Below, one piece after another: positions 18,654 to 26,997 of a DNA stretch of 64,000 nt. Numbering within the stretch: the stretch's first letter is position 1; the number at the start of each line of letters is the position of its first letter. The notes beneath the pieces are model-generated. The model was given only the letters and a program-made list of their open reading frames with translations, was not told where the DNA came from and did not search any database. A program made the position numbers and the translations under genes. This stretch comes from Fibrobacter sp. UBA4223 (GTDB lineage: Bacteria > Fibrobacterota > Fibrobacteria > Fibrobacterales > Fibrobacteraceae): positions 186,001 through 250,000 of the forward strand of contig DFTB01000006.1 in assembly GCA_002382975.1 (NCBI GenBank). The letters are read 5' to 3'.

Positions 18654-19640
18654 TTATTTTAGACTGTTTACTTTATCATTTATCAGATCACGGCATTCCT
18701 GCAGAATCTGGGCGTATTTTTCTTGATAGAGCGCCGTCATTTTCGATGTTCCGTCAGCACATGTTTCGGTCCTAGCTATATAACCATTAAACCAATTTTT
18801 TGTCAAAAAATTCAGTTCTATTTCTTCTACAGGATAATCTTCCATCGTCCATAAATAAGGAGTAAAAGTTCCTTTTAGCTTCTTATTTGCCCTATCTAAA
18901 AGTTGCTCTAAAAAAACTTTTCTTTTTTCAGAAATGTTTTCTGCATCCTCTAACTTTTTCTCTATTCTCTCATACAATTGTTTCTGCACATCGGCAAGAA
19001 TATCCGCAAACAAAGCAAAATCCCCCTGCGGGCAGGATTCAACAAAGCTCTCGGGTTTTAATCCAATTGCATCGTAATATTCTTTCCAACTTGTATAAAT
19101 AAGATTTTCATCTACACTATAATCAACATATGTTTCATCGTTAGAACATCTCATCTTGAAAACATACCTTGGGGTAATGTCAAGACCAGAAGAAACTGAT
19201 GGAACCCCATAAGCAGCCGTAACATCATCAATGGCTCCACACGACATTAAATCATCTTCCCATGATTTTAATGCGCTCTTATATACAGCAGTGTCCCTTG
19301 ACAACAATTCCTGCAATTCCGAGCATGAATATTTGGGAGGATAAAGCATCTCTCCAACAGAGTCTTTTTCACAAGTTACAGAAGAATCCCTAGCCAAGAC
19401 ATATTTCATTGTGCTAGATGAACTAGACAAGGGTTTCAAAAACTCTTTACTAGATGAACTTAGCAAAGGCTTCAAATGCTCATTAGTAGAACTACTAGCA
19501 ATGTCTGCCGAAGGATCTATAAAATCCTCCGAAGCCGGAGGACTTGTACTGGAAGCATTACTACAATCAGTCCAAAAAAAAGCGGTCAGGGACAAGTAAC
19601 ACAAACGCCAAACATTACGAATGTTCATACAAAACTTCAT
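18654..19640 (-). CDS. Hypothetical exported protein with Ser-rich segment
   Basis: A 328-residue protein from the chosen ATG at 19638-19640. An upstream in-frame ATG at 19670 lies directly against the yebC terminator and has no ribosome site, so it was not used. The N-terminus is signal-like (MKFCMNIRNVWRLCYLSLTAFFWTDC); the cysteine context is not a good lipobox. A Ser-rich stretch follows (about residues 25-80), with two SSSSKEFLKPL/SSSTNEHLKPL-like repeats, then a polar domain with several cysteines (CEKDSVGEM, YSCSELQELL, MRCSNDETY). No family recognised. Base composition is clearly more A+T-rich than its neighbours. Confidence 0.6.
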   Translation of the reverse strand: MKFCMNIRNVWRLCYLSLTAFFWTDCSNASSTSPPASEDFIDPSADIASSSTNEHLKPLLSSSSKEFLKPLSSSSSTMKYVLARDSSVTCEKDSVGEMLYPPKYSCSELQELLSRDTAVYKSALKSWEDDLMSCGAIDDVTAAYGVPSVSSGLDITPRYVFKMRCSNDETYVDYSVDENLIYTSWKEYYDAIGLKPESFVESCPQGDFALFADILADVQKQLYERIEKKLEDAENISEKRKVFLEQLLDRANKKLKGTFTPYLWTMEDYPVEEIELNFLTKNWFNGYIARTETCADGTSKMTALYQEKYAQILQECRDLINDKVNSLK

Positions 19641-19667
19641 TCTCTTTAATATACTTTTTTCATCAGA

Positions 19668-19700
19668 CAAAAAAACCGACTGCTTTTGGCAATCGGCTTT
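19668..19700 (-). terminator. Terminator of yebC
   Basis: Minus-strand stem ccgattgc / gcagtcgg (one G-U) with a CAAAA loop, then a run of 7 U. Confidence 0.8.
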
Positions 19701-19767
19701 TAACTTTACTCAAAGGGAGCCTGCGACCGAGCTCACACCCCAAAGGGCGTAGCCCGACCTCAAGCCT

Positions 19768-20511
19768 CTACTCAGCGTCCATGTCCGCTTCGTCGATTTC
19801 GGCGTTGTGGTACACATCCTGAACGTCGTCGTGGTCTTCGAACTTGTCGATGAGCTTCAAAAGCTTCTGGGCGTCGTCATGACCGAGTTTTACAGGGTCG
19901 TTGGCAACGTAGCTGAGTTCGGCACTCATCATTTCGATCCCTGCAGCTTCAAGAGCCTTGGAAACAGCGTCGAAGGCTTCGGGGCTGGTGGAGATTTCGT
20001 GCACGCCGTCTTCGGTGGACATGTCTTCGGCACCGGCTTCCAACACCAGGTCCATCACCTTTTCTTCGGGGTACTTTTCGGCATCGACGATAATCACGCC
20101 CTTGTAGGTAAAGGCCCAAGAAACGGAACCGGATTCGCCCATGGAACCGCCGTTCTTGTTGAAGATGTTACGGACTTCGGCAACGGTACGGACCTTGTTG
20201 TCGGTCAGGCACTGCACCATGATGGCAACACCGGCCGGGCCGCGTCCTTCGTACAGCGGCTCCGTCATTTCGGTACCGGAGTTGGCACCCGTACCCTTGG
20301 CGATGGCGCTTTCAATGTTCTTGGTGGGCAAGCTCTGGCTCTTGGACTTAAGGATAGCTGCACGCAGACGGGGGTTTGCGTCGGGGTTTCCACCGCCGAG
20401 CTTGGCGGCAATGGAGATTTCCTTAATCAGCTTGTTCCACGCCTTGGCGCGGGCGACGTCAGTCTTAGCTTTCTTGCGTTTGGTGGTGGCCCATTTGGAG
20501 TGACCAGACAT
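19768..20511 (-). CDS. YebC/PmpR (TACO1) family protein
   Basis: A 247-residue protein with the family N-terminus MSGHSKWATTKRKKAKTD and the conserved AKLGGGNPDANPRLRAAI and YEGRGPAGVAIMV. Members were long annotated as transcription regulators; recent work places YebC/TACO1 at the ribosome, helping translate proline-rich stretches. GAGGT precedes the ATG. Its terminator lies 65-100 bp downstream. Confidence 0.95.
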   Translation of the reverse strand: MSGHSKWATTKRKKAKTDVARAKAWNKLIKEISIAAKLGGGNPDANPRLRAAILKSKSQSLPTKNIESAIAKGTGANSGTEMTEPLYEGRGPAGVAIMVQCLTDNKVRTVAEVRNIFNKNGGSMGESGSVSWAFTYKGVIIVDAEKYPEEKVMDLVLEAGAEDMSTEDGVHEISTSPEAFDAVSKALEAAGIEMMSAELSYVANDPVKLGHDDAQKLLKLIDKFEDHDDVQDVYHNAEIDEADMDAE

Positions 20512-20564
20512 AAATACCTCTATCGGGGTTTAAAGTTGATGTTTTGTTAAACTCTTCAGGAATA

Positions 20565-21539
20565 CTATTCCTCTTCCTCGTCATCTTCGTAGACGACTTT
20601 TTTCTTTTTCTTCTTTTTCTTCTTCTTTACGACAGGTTCCTCTTCATCTTCGTCGTAAGATTTTTTCTTCTTTTTCTTCTTCACGACAGGAGCCTCTTCC
20701 TCATCTTCGTCGTAGGAGCGCTTCTTCTTTTTCTTCTTCACGACAGGAGCTTCTTCCTCGTCTTCGTCATAGGAGCGCTTCTTCTTTTTCTTCTTCACAA
20801 CGGGTTCTTCCTCTTCTTCGGCCTCTTCTGCCGCAGCTTCGCGCTTTTTCTGCAGCATAGCACGGCGGCGCTTTTCCTTGACCGTCAGGTTAGAACCATC
20901 TTCATCTTCTTCGTCTTCGTCATAGGAGCGTTTCTTTTTCTTCTTTGCAACAGGAGCCGGTTCAGGTTCGGCAACGGGAGTCGGTTCAGGACGTTCCTTC
21001 TTCTTCAGGTTTGCCTGAAGTTGCTTCTTGTCCAAAGGAACAGCGGATGCTTTGGTAATCTCTTCTTCGTATGCTCCGCCCCAAACAGAACCCAGGGCCG
21101 TACCGGAGGCAATAGCGTCCTTAAAAATACCCATGGCCCACTCGTCATTTGCCGGCGGTAAAAGACGGAACTTCACGTTACGCACCTGGGTGGGTTCGTC
21201 TTCCAAGAAGAGCATCATGTCGAACACGCCCACCTGATATTCCTTACCGTCGGTCCCAGCAGCAGGGGCCGGAATATAGGCGACTATAGAATAGAGGGTA
21301 CCGTCATAAAGAGCGGAATTCAGAAGTTCCGGGTCACCAGCCACCACATGGACTTCACCGATAGCCTGGAATGCCCAAGGAGCCACTTCAACCTTGAGAG
21401 AGAACTTCTGCCATCCACCCTCGGCAGGTTTCAGTTTCAGAAGCGAACTCGAAAAAGCCTGGAACTCAGGCTTCGTATTCCCCTGTGCAAAGCTCAGCAC
21501 AGCGAGAGCCATAAAAAGCACGCATAGCAGTTTTTTCAT
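20565..21539 (-). CDS. Exported protein with Lys/Asp-Glu repeat tail
   Basis: A 324-residue protein. Signal peptide at 1-19 (cleavage VLSFA-QG). A beta-rich domain (about 20-165) follows, with VAPWAFQAIGEVHVV and FDMMLFLEDEPTQVRNVKF. From about 190 the chain is a polyampholyte: a block of basic KKKKKKRSYDEDEEE units in which 19-residue (57-bp) repeats are nearly identical, ending in K-runs and DDEEEE. The charged tail may bind nucleic acid, polyphosphate or wall polymers; this is a guess. AAAGGA lies upstream of the ATG and TATGTTTG at 21565-21572 is a candidate promoter. Confidence 0.65.
   Translation of the reverse strand: MKKLLCVLFMALAVLSFAQGNTKPEFQAFSSSLLKLKPAEGGWQKFSLKVEVAPWAFQAIGEVHVVAGDPELLNSALYDGTLYSIVAYIPAPAAGTDGKEYQVGVFDMMLFLEDEPTQVRNVKFRLLPPANDEWAMGIFKDAIASGTALGSVWGGAYEEEITKASAVPLDKKQLQANLKKKERPEPTPVAEPEPAPVAKKKKKRSYDEDEEDEDGSNLTVKEKRRRAMLQKKREAAAEEAEEEEEPVVKKKKKKRSYDEDEEEAPVVKKKKKKRSYDEDEEEAPVVKKKKKKKSYDEDEEEPVVKKKKKKKKKKVVYEDDEEEE
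20628..20810 (-). repeat. 57-bp tandem repeats inside the Lys/Glu-tail gene
   Basis: The segment from 'tcacgacagg' at 20681 recurs at 20738 and, less exactly, on both sides, a 57-bp (19-codon) period encoding a VVKKKKKKRSYDEDEEE-type unit. Confidence 0.7.
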
Positions 21540-21564
21540 CGTCCTATCCTTTTTTGTTTAATCT

Positions 21565-21572
21565 CAAACATA
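21565..21572 (-). promoter_or_regulatory. TATGTTTG promoter box ahead of the Lys/Glu-tail gene
   Basis: Fits TAnnTTTG. It lies between the pgm stop (21575) and the ATG at 21539. Confidence 0.35.
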
Positions 21573-21574
21573 CC

Positions 21575-23188
21575 CTAGTTTTTGAAGAACAGAGCCTTCG
21601 CAGCCTCGAACATCGGGTCCTTTTCATCCGGGTTGCGGCATTCCGTATAAATGCGCACCTTCGGCTCGGTACCGGACGGACGGACCAGCATCCAGGAGTC
21701 GTCGTCGAAGATGACCTTCACACCGTCGAGGGTGAGGAGCTGTTTCACAGTCTTTTCGTTATTGCCGACCATGACCTTTGCACCGGGCTTTGCGATATCG
21801 GCGATAGCGTTCACCTTGGCCTTCAAAGGTTCGCCCACCAGGGACTTGTCTACTTCGAAACCGGAGCGGGTCGGGTAGAAACGGCCGTATTCCTCGTAAA
21901 GGGCATCCAGGTATTCACCCAGGTTCTTGCCCGTGGTAGCCATAATTTCAAGAGCGATGAGAAGACCGAACTGGGCATCCTTCTCTAGTGTGTTGTTGAG
22001 GCCAGAGATACCGTCAGATTCTTCGAAAGCCACGAGAGCCTTCTGCTTCGCGTTGCGGGAAAGCCACGGGCGGAAGTTCTTGAAGCCCACCGGAGTTTCC
22101 ATCACGGGCACGCCCAGCTTTTCGGCGATGATGTTCACAAAGTTAGAAGTAGCGACGGACTTAGCAACACAGCCCTGTTCCTTGCGCCAGGTAGCCATGT
22201 AGTGGAAAGCAATAGCACCGAACTGGTTCATGTCGATTTCGCGGGTGCCGTCATAGAAACGGATACGGTCTCCATCCGGGTCAAAGATGGCGCCCAGGCG
22301 GAACCAGGACTTGCTTTCGTCCAGCACCTTGCGGACCTTTTCGAGGTTCTTGCTGGACGGTTCGGGGGCGATACCGCCGAACAGGGAATCGTCTTCGTTG
22401 CGGAGCGTGATGAGGCATTCCGGATTGTCGAGGAGAGCGGCCGGACGGCGACGGGTAGAACCGTGCACATGATCGCAAACGAGGGTCAGGCGGCCCTTCT
22501 TGATGAAGTCCTTGATGCGGTCGAACTTGATGGTGCCCTGCTTGACCAGGAATTCCTTGTAAATCTTGAGGGAGTCGATGATTTCCCAGTCAACCTTGCC
22601 CACCGGTTCAAACTTCCAGGTGGCCATCATTTCGTTGCTGAGCTTGGTAATGACGTTCGTGATTTCCGGACCAGCAGGACCGCCGTCGGCCGGGTTGAAC
22701 TTGATACCGTTGTAGTGGCTCGGGTTGTGACTCGGGGTCATGTTGATGGAGCAGGCAGCACCGAGCATTTCGATGCAGGCGCTGAATTCCGGTGTGGGCA
22801 TTTCGCCACCATAATAGACCTTCACGCCGGCCTTCGCAAACTGGTCGGCAACGGCTTCGCAGAATTCGTGACCGAGCAGGCGGTTGTCGTGACCTACGAC
22901 CACGCCACGTTTCTGGAGTTCGGCAAAATCCTTCACACCGAGAGCTTCAAAAAGTTCAGGAGTCGCTTCCTTATAGAGGCGGACGATTGCCGCACCCACC
23001 ACCTGCAGATTGCGGAGCGTAAATTCGGAACCGATTTCTCCGCGCCAGCCGGAGGTACCGAAGCTCACCTTGGCGGGCTCCTGGGAGGTCAGAGCGACCT
23101 GTTTCACCTGTTCGACCAGACCCATGTCTGTGGCAGGATTGAACTCGGGGGACTGAATTTTCTTCCAAATCTGGGTAATATTATCCAT
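21575..23188 (-). CDS. Phosphoglucomutase/phosphomannomutase family protein
   Basis: A 537-residue alpha-D-phosphohexomutase. The start is taken at the ATG at 23186-23188 (MDNITQIWKKI) because AAAGGAACC sits 5 bp upstream; an in-frame ATG 24 bp earlier has none. The four family motifs are seen: active-site serine TPSHNPSHYNGIKF, metal loop DPDGDRIRFYDG, the sugar-specificity loop region AFEESDGISG, and phosphate-binding RPSGTEPKVRIY. It interconverts hexose 1- and 6-phosphates, feeding glycogen and cell-wall sugar pathways. The loop EESDG suits glucose/mannose substrates. Confidence 0.93.
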   Translation of the reverse strand: MDNITQIWKKIQSPEFNPATDMGLVEQVKQVALTSQEPAKVSFGTSGWRGEIGSEFTLRNLQVVGAAIVRLYKEATPELFEALGVKDFAELQKRGVVVGHDNRLLGHEFCEAVADQFAKAGVKVYYGGEMPTPEFSACIEMLGAACSINMTPSHNPSHYNGIKFNPADGGPAGPEITNVITKLSNEMMATWKFEPVGKVDWEIIDSLKIYKEFLVKQGTIKFDRIKDFIKKGRLTLVCDHVHGSTRRRPAALLDNPECLITLRNEDDSLFGGIAPEPSSKNLEKVRKVLDESKSWFRLGAIFDPDGDRIRFYDGTREIDMNQFGAIAFHYMATWRKEQGCVAKSVATSNFVNIIAEKLGVPVMETPVGFKNFRPWLSRNAKQKALVAFEESDGISGLNNTLEKDAQFGLLIALEIMATTGKNLGEYLDALYEEYGRFYPTRSGFEVDKSLVGEPLKAKVNAIADIAKPGAKVMVGNNEKTVKQLLTLDGVKVIFDDDSWMLVRPSGTEPKVRIYTECRNPDEKDPMFEAAKALFFKN

Positions 23189-23280
23189 AACGGTTCCTTT
23201 TAAGTTTAGCAAGGAAAATTTAGTAAAAACACGTCACCCAACCACTAAATACCAACCACCAAATAGCTATATTCCCCCCC

Positions 23281-23493
23281 ATGGTTTACGTTCTATTGAT
23301 TCTCGCCAGCTTAATCGGCATCGCCATATCTGTTTTTTACCTGCGTAAGAATATTGTACGCATTCGCGAAAAAAACAAGAACGAGCCCAAGGCCTATAAG
23401 CGCGGGCTCAACTATGTCATGACCTACCTGTGGTACGGCTACCTGCTGGTATTTTTTGCAGGGCTTACAATCAACAACCTTGGGAACTGGTAG
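23281..23493 (+). CDS. Small two-helix membrane protein
   Basis: A 70-residue protein with two predicted TM helices: residues 3-21 (VLLILASLIGIAISVFYL) and about 47-63 (TYLWYGYLLVFFAGLTI), separated by a basic loop (RKNIVRIREKNKNEPKAYKRG). No family recognised. A TATATTCC box lies 5 nt upstream of the ATG and there is no Shine-Dalgarno. The last 23 bp overlap the convergent Nudix-like gene. Confidence 0.6.
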   Translation: MVYVLLILASLIGIAISVFYLRKNIVRIREKNKNEPKAYKRGLNYVMTYLWYGYLLVFFAGLTINNLGNW

Positions 23494-24193
23494 CCTGTTT
23501 CCATCGTTCGTAAAGGAACAGCGCTATTAAGTTCTTTCCGTCGATAAACTGACGGGCGGCCTCTTCGTACGGAAGCACCACGGTCTTAATCCACTCTATT
23601 TCTTCGGTGTACTGCTGGTCCTTGCCGTCCATGGCAGCAAGTTGTTCTGGAGTCACATCCCGCTCAATGGCATACAAACGAATGCGTTCATCTAGAAGCC
23701 CACAACTGGCGGCAAAGCCTTCGCTCTTACCGTGGTACCAAAAATCCATCAAGTCAATGAGTTCAGAATCATCGGCCTTGATCTGAGCCTCTTCTTCCAG
23801 CTCCGAAAGGGCCACCTTGCGGTAGTCCCCCGTCCAATCCAGAATCCCTGCCGGAATTTCCAACGAGGCCTGCTCGCTGATGGCAAACCTGGGTTGCTTC
23901 ACCAGCAACAGGTATTTTTTTCCTTCGCAACGAAGCACCACCAAAATTCCGACAGCATTTCCGCGAACAAGGACAATACCGTGAACCGGGCGACCGTCAG
24001 GAAGCGTGGCCGTGGCGTTCAGCTTTATAAAGAGCGGTTGGCGGCCATTGCGCAAGAAATCCACCGAGGTAAAATGGATCTTGGTAATATTGAATTTTGC
24101 ACTAGTCGCTGCAAGCCAGTCCTTGAAAATACGACTTTCCAAAATCAAAGGATAGTCGGACTCGGCAATTTCAGAAGCAAAAGAGTATTCCAT
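23471..24193 (-). CDS. Nudix-fold hydrolase with a degenerate Nudix box
   Basis: A 240-residue protein resembling ADP-sugar/nucleoside-diphosphate pyrophosphatases (VHGIVLVRGNAVGILVVL, then LLVKQPRFAISEQASLEIPAGILD). The Nudix box GX5EX7REUXEEXGU is altered: the EIPAG entry and the C-terminal helix SELEEEAQI are present, but the Glu after the first Gly and the Arg before Glu-U are replaced (DYRKVALSELEEEAQ). It may have lost or changed metal-dependent activity. Convergent with the small membrane gene at 23281. Confidence 0.75.
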   Translation of the reverse strand: MEYSFASEIAESDYPLILESRIFKDWLAATSAKFNITKIHFTSVDFLRNGRQPLFIKLNATATLPDGRPVHGIVLVRGNAVGILVVLRCEGKKYLLLVKQPRFAISEQASLEIPAGILDWTGDYRKVALSELEEEAQIKADDSELIDLMDFWYHGKSEGFAASCGLLDERIRLYAIERDVTPEQLAAMDGKDQQYTEEIEWIKTVVLPYEEAARQFIDGKNLIALFLYERWKQATSSQGC

Positions 24194-24240
24194 AGTTAGT
24201 TCTCAGTTACTACTCAAAACTCACAACCCACAACCCACAA
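24194..24240. repeat. Low-complexity tract (ACTCACAACC type)
   Basis: 'ctcagttactactcaaaactcacaacccacaacccacaac', the complement of the GAGTTGTGAGT type seen at 29220 and 29580. Confidence 0.5.
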
Positions 24241-25335
24241 CTACTTCCGCTTATTCGGATTCACACTTGTCGCCACCGTTGCCTTTTCCCAAACCCCACG
24301 CAGGGAGTCCATGCTGATGGTGTCAGGAACCATACGGTTGTAATTCAAGTCAAACCAGAACATGTCCTTTTGCGTAGAAGGACCGCAGAATGATTCTGCA
24401 GCATCGGGAGTGTACAGTTCACGTACCGCAATCATTTCACGCTTTGTTCCATAAGCCGAGATGGAAAACCTATTGGGAACCACATTGACAGCACCACACT
24501 CGGGAATCTTTTCCACATAGTACAAGTGGGTATGCCACAGGGTATCCAAGCGCTCTTGCACATCTCCCAAAGCATTGGAATCATTTTCCCACCCGGCAGA
24601 TTTACAATAAAACAAGGTGGAATCGGCACATTTCTGACGCAACGGGACTAAGGCCGTATCGGTCAAGTTCCAGCTTCTAGGAAAAAGTGTATCGGGAACC
24701 ATCTTGTCGCATTTATCCATGGTAAACTTGCAAACCGATTTCATAGGACGCCAATAATAGACCCTTGGAGTCAAGGAGTCCAAGACCTTCAGAAATGAAG
24801 GAGACCCCTTTGTCCGCAAGGGCAATGTCTTTATGGAATCAAAAAGGGAATCTATATAAACTTTAAAAGTATCCAGGCTAAAAGAGCCATGGCGAACAAG
24901 AATCGTATCTAGCAGGGAATCAACATCGTTATAAATCTCTATTTGGGATATTCCCTTCAACGAATTCCTATCGAAAAGCACTTTTAGAACAGTGTCCGGC
25001 CGAAACATGGGAGACGCGCAGTCTTCTTTCTTGGTCTGGTACTGAATGATGGGTTCCAATTCTAAGGCGGTATCTCGCCACGCCGTATCAATCGTTATGG
25101 ATTTCAAGGCACAATTGGAAAAAGACCAGATACTGTCCAAATGGATGTACAGGGTATCATCTGCCAGGTGAATCAGGCTTCCTGAATCCAGTTCCGCACT
25201 CAAGAAAAATCCTTCGCCACCAAAGACATCCGAAGCACTGTAAATATCAATGGGGCCGTCATCATCCTGGGTACAGGCAACAACCAGCAGCAGCCCAAAG
25301 ACAAAGAACAACGGCACTTTCTTGATAAAATTCAC
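24241..25335 (-). CDS. Hypothetical lipoprotein
   Basis: A 364-residue protein with a clear lipoprotein signal (lipobox LVVAC, Cys21) followed by an acidic start (TQDDDGPID). The mature part is rich in Asp, Ser, Leu and Thr with many DTxL and DSLxD stretches and about ten cysteines (such as SNCALKS, KEDCASP, SVCKFTMDKCDKM, PECGAVN, ESFCGPS), suggesting disulfides in the periplasm. No family recognised. It follows the degenerate LytM gene by 17 bp and is probably the last gene of the cluster starting at 26930. Confidence 0.65.
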   Translation of the reverse strand: MNFIKKVPLFFVFGLLLVVACTQDDDGPIDIYSASDVFGGEGFFLSAELDSGSLIHLADDTLYIHLDSIWSFSNCALKSITIDTAWRDTALELEPIIQYQTKKEDCASPMFRPDTVLKVLFDRNSLKGISQIEIYNDVDSLLDTILVRHGSFSLDTFKVYIDSLFDSIKTLPLRTKGSPSFLKVLDSLTPRVYYWRPMKSVCKFTMDKCDKMVPDTLFPRSWNLTDTALVPLRQKCADSTLFYCKSAGWENDSNALGDVQERLDTLWHTHLYYVEKIPECGAVNVVPNRFSISAYGTKREMIAVRELYTPDAAESFCGPSTQKDMFWFDLNYNRMVPDTISMDSLRGVWEKATVATSVNPNKRK

Positions 25336-25352
25336 AACGACTCCAGGCCCAG

Positions 25353-26276
25353 TTACAAGCCAATCTGTTCCTTGAATTTAGAAATTTTAGCAGAATCTAC
25401 CGGATGGCTTTCGGCAAAGAAATCGTTCCAGCGGACAAAATGTCCATTGCGACGAATCGTCAAGTAAATAGCGGAACTGTCCCTTGGTGCAATACGCCCA
25501 ACCAGGGTTTGCAAGTCCACCCAGGAACCCGGCTCAAAGGAAACAGAATCCTTATCGTAGCGGAAAAGTCCAGACATCTTGGAGGTTACGTTATAACCAT
25601 GATCTAGTTCAACATAATAGCCCAAGGAATCCTTGCCGGTTGCCAGAACCTTTCCCGAAAGGATTGGCCTAACGGGAGCCTCCCCTATGCCGCGCAACTT
25701 ATCCATAGCGAGCAAGGCCTCTTGGCCACTAAAGTCAAAGTCATCCGAAATGGACAACGACGACCATCCCAAGGGCTGTTTTGGGCAAAGCCCCGGAAAA
25801 CGACAACCCGTAGAAGCGTCAATCCATATCATTGAAGAATCCGCCGCTGGAATATGCAAGTAAGCACTGGATATGGAGTCCTCGTGAAGGACAAAAAGGG
25901 CCTTGGAAAAATCCCCTATTGGAGCAACCCAATGGATAGATGACGCAGCCCCCTTGCGAAGCGAAGCCACATAGCGCAAGAAACTATTGGGCAATTCTGC
26001 CATAGAGTCCCGAACAATCCAAGAGCACTGGCCAAGACTGCCGTCTAGCTCAAAGGCTTTCCCTGAATATTTTTCGCAGGCGACTTTCCAAGAAGGTTTA
26101 TCGTTCATCTCTGCCGAACCAGGCAAGGGCAGCAGATCCACCACCATAGAGAAAAAGCCCAAACGGTAAGCCAACAAAAAGGCAAGTCCCAAAAGGATTA
26201 GCCGAAACAAAGGAAACTTGTGGGATCCCGATTTGTACTTACGTTTACAGCGGTATTCCGAAAATTCGACGGGCAT
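25353..26276 (-). CDS. Membrane-anchored protein with a degenerate LytM/M23-like domain
   Basis: A 307-residue protein: short basic cytoplasmic N-terminus, one TM helix (about 23-46), then a periplasmic part. Residues about 210-295 follow the lysostaphin/M23 beta-sandwich pattern (GKVLATGKDSLGYYVELDHGYN, GSWVDLQTLVGRIAP, IYLTIRRNG). However, the zinc ligands (HxxxD and HxH) are not preserved; the usual HxH position reads YLTI. Degenerate LytM proteins such as EnvC and NlpD activate amidases rather than cut peptidoglycan. The fold call is by pattern only. It begins 3 bp after the STAS-TM gene. Confidence 0.55.
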   Translation of the reverse strand: MPVEFSEYRCKRKYKSGSHKFPLFRLILLGLAFLLAYRLGFFSMVVDLLPLPGSAEMNDKPSWKVACEKYSGKAFELDGSLGQCSWIVRDSMAELPNSFLRYVASLRKGAASSIHWVAPIGDFSKALFVLHEDSISSAYLHIPAADSSMIWIDASTGCRFPGLCPKQPLGWSSLSISDDFDFSGQEALLAMDKLRGIGEAPVRPILSGKVLATGKDSLGYYVELDHGYNVTSKMSGLFRYDKDSVSFEPGSWVDLQTLVGRIAPRDSSAIYLTIRRNGHFVRWNDFFAESHPVDSAKISKFKEQIGL

Positions 26277-26279
26277 TCA

Positions 26280-26930
26280 TTACATCAAGATGAACACCGC
26301 CAATGCGGCAAAAATCAAAAGGACGACTGCTATCACAGGTGCAACCTTGTGAGTCGTGGGAGGTTCCTCGAATGGATCCTTAATCCCTTGATTTTCCAGG
26401 TTGTCCTTTTTCTTGATAATCGCGTTGAAACTCTTGGTAAAGCGCCTGTTGAGGCCTGTCTTTCTTTCGGTCCGCTTTGCAGGGGCCGCACCGCCACCGA
26501 TGTTCTGGGAAGCAACTGCTGCGACAACAGCGGGTTCCTCGGGAGCACTGGCAGAACTTTCCTGTTCGGGAGACTGGCTGTGCAAGGAGAAAGACATCAT
26601 CTCCGCTTCAAAGGAAAAAACCTTCAACTTGGAGGCGAGGCCCGCCTTCATAAGACCGTCGGCAATGGTCTTGCTGTTGGAAAGCAAGGCCAGCATTCCG
26701 CCTTTGGAAGACAGCTCTTGCTGGAATTGAATAAAAGCGTTATAAGCGTCACTATAGACGAAATCGAGCCCCATCAAATCTACGGCCACGAACTTGTCGT
26801 CGGGGTTGGCGTCGATCAAGGCGCGAACATCTTTCTTGAATTGCTCCGCATCGAAAGCCCCAATCGGGTTAAGGGGGGCAGACAAAAGGTCAAATATTCC
26901 GACTTCGCGATAGTTCTTCAAAGAATTCAT
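26280..26930 (-). CDS. STAS-domain protein with C-terminal membrane anchor
   Basis: A 216-residue protein. Residues about 5-110 look like a STAS (anti-anti-sigma) domain: GIFDLLSAPLNPIGAFD, then FVAVDLMGLDFVYSDAYNAFIQF, where Ser92-like SDAYNAF matches the phosphorylated DSSGL region of SpoIIAA relatives, then GGMLALLSNSKTIADGLMKAGL. A low-complexity linker leads to a C-terminal TM helix (about 196-215, VAPVIAVVLLIFAALAVFIL). It is first in a tight cluster with the LytM-like and lipoprotein genes. A TATATTTA box lies 4 nt upstream of the ATG. Confidence 0.65.
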   Translation of the reverse strand: MNSLKNYREVGIFDLLSAPLNPIGAFDAEQFKKDVRALIDANPDDKFVAVDLMGLDFVYSDAYNAFIQFQQELSSKGGMLALLSNSKTIADGLMKAGLASKLKVFSFEAEMMSFSLHSQSPEQESSASAPEEPAVVAAVASQNIGGGAAPAKRTERKTGLNRRFTKSFNAIIKKKDNLENQGIKDPFEEPPTTHKVAPVIAVVLLIFAALAVFILM

Positions 26931-26934
26931 GGTC

Positions 26935-26942
26935 TAAATATA
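26935..26942 (-). promoter_or_regulatory. TATATTTA promoter box ahead of the STAS-TM gene
   Basis: One base off TAnnTTTG; ends 4 nt before the ATG, predicting a leaderless message. Confidence 0.4.
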
Positions 26943-26997
26943 ACCAAAAATTAACGAAATTAAAGGTTTTTACTCTTTTTTCTTGATAAAACGCCAA

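Noticed and set aside
22202..23203. 333-codon plus-strand frame opposite the phosphoglucomutase gene
   Set aside because: Shadow frame; the mutase on the other strand has all its motifs.
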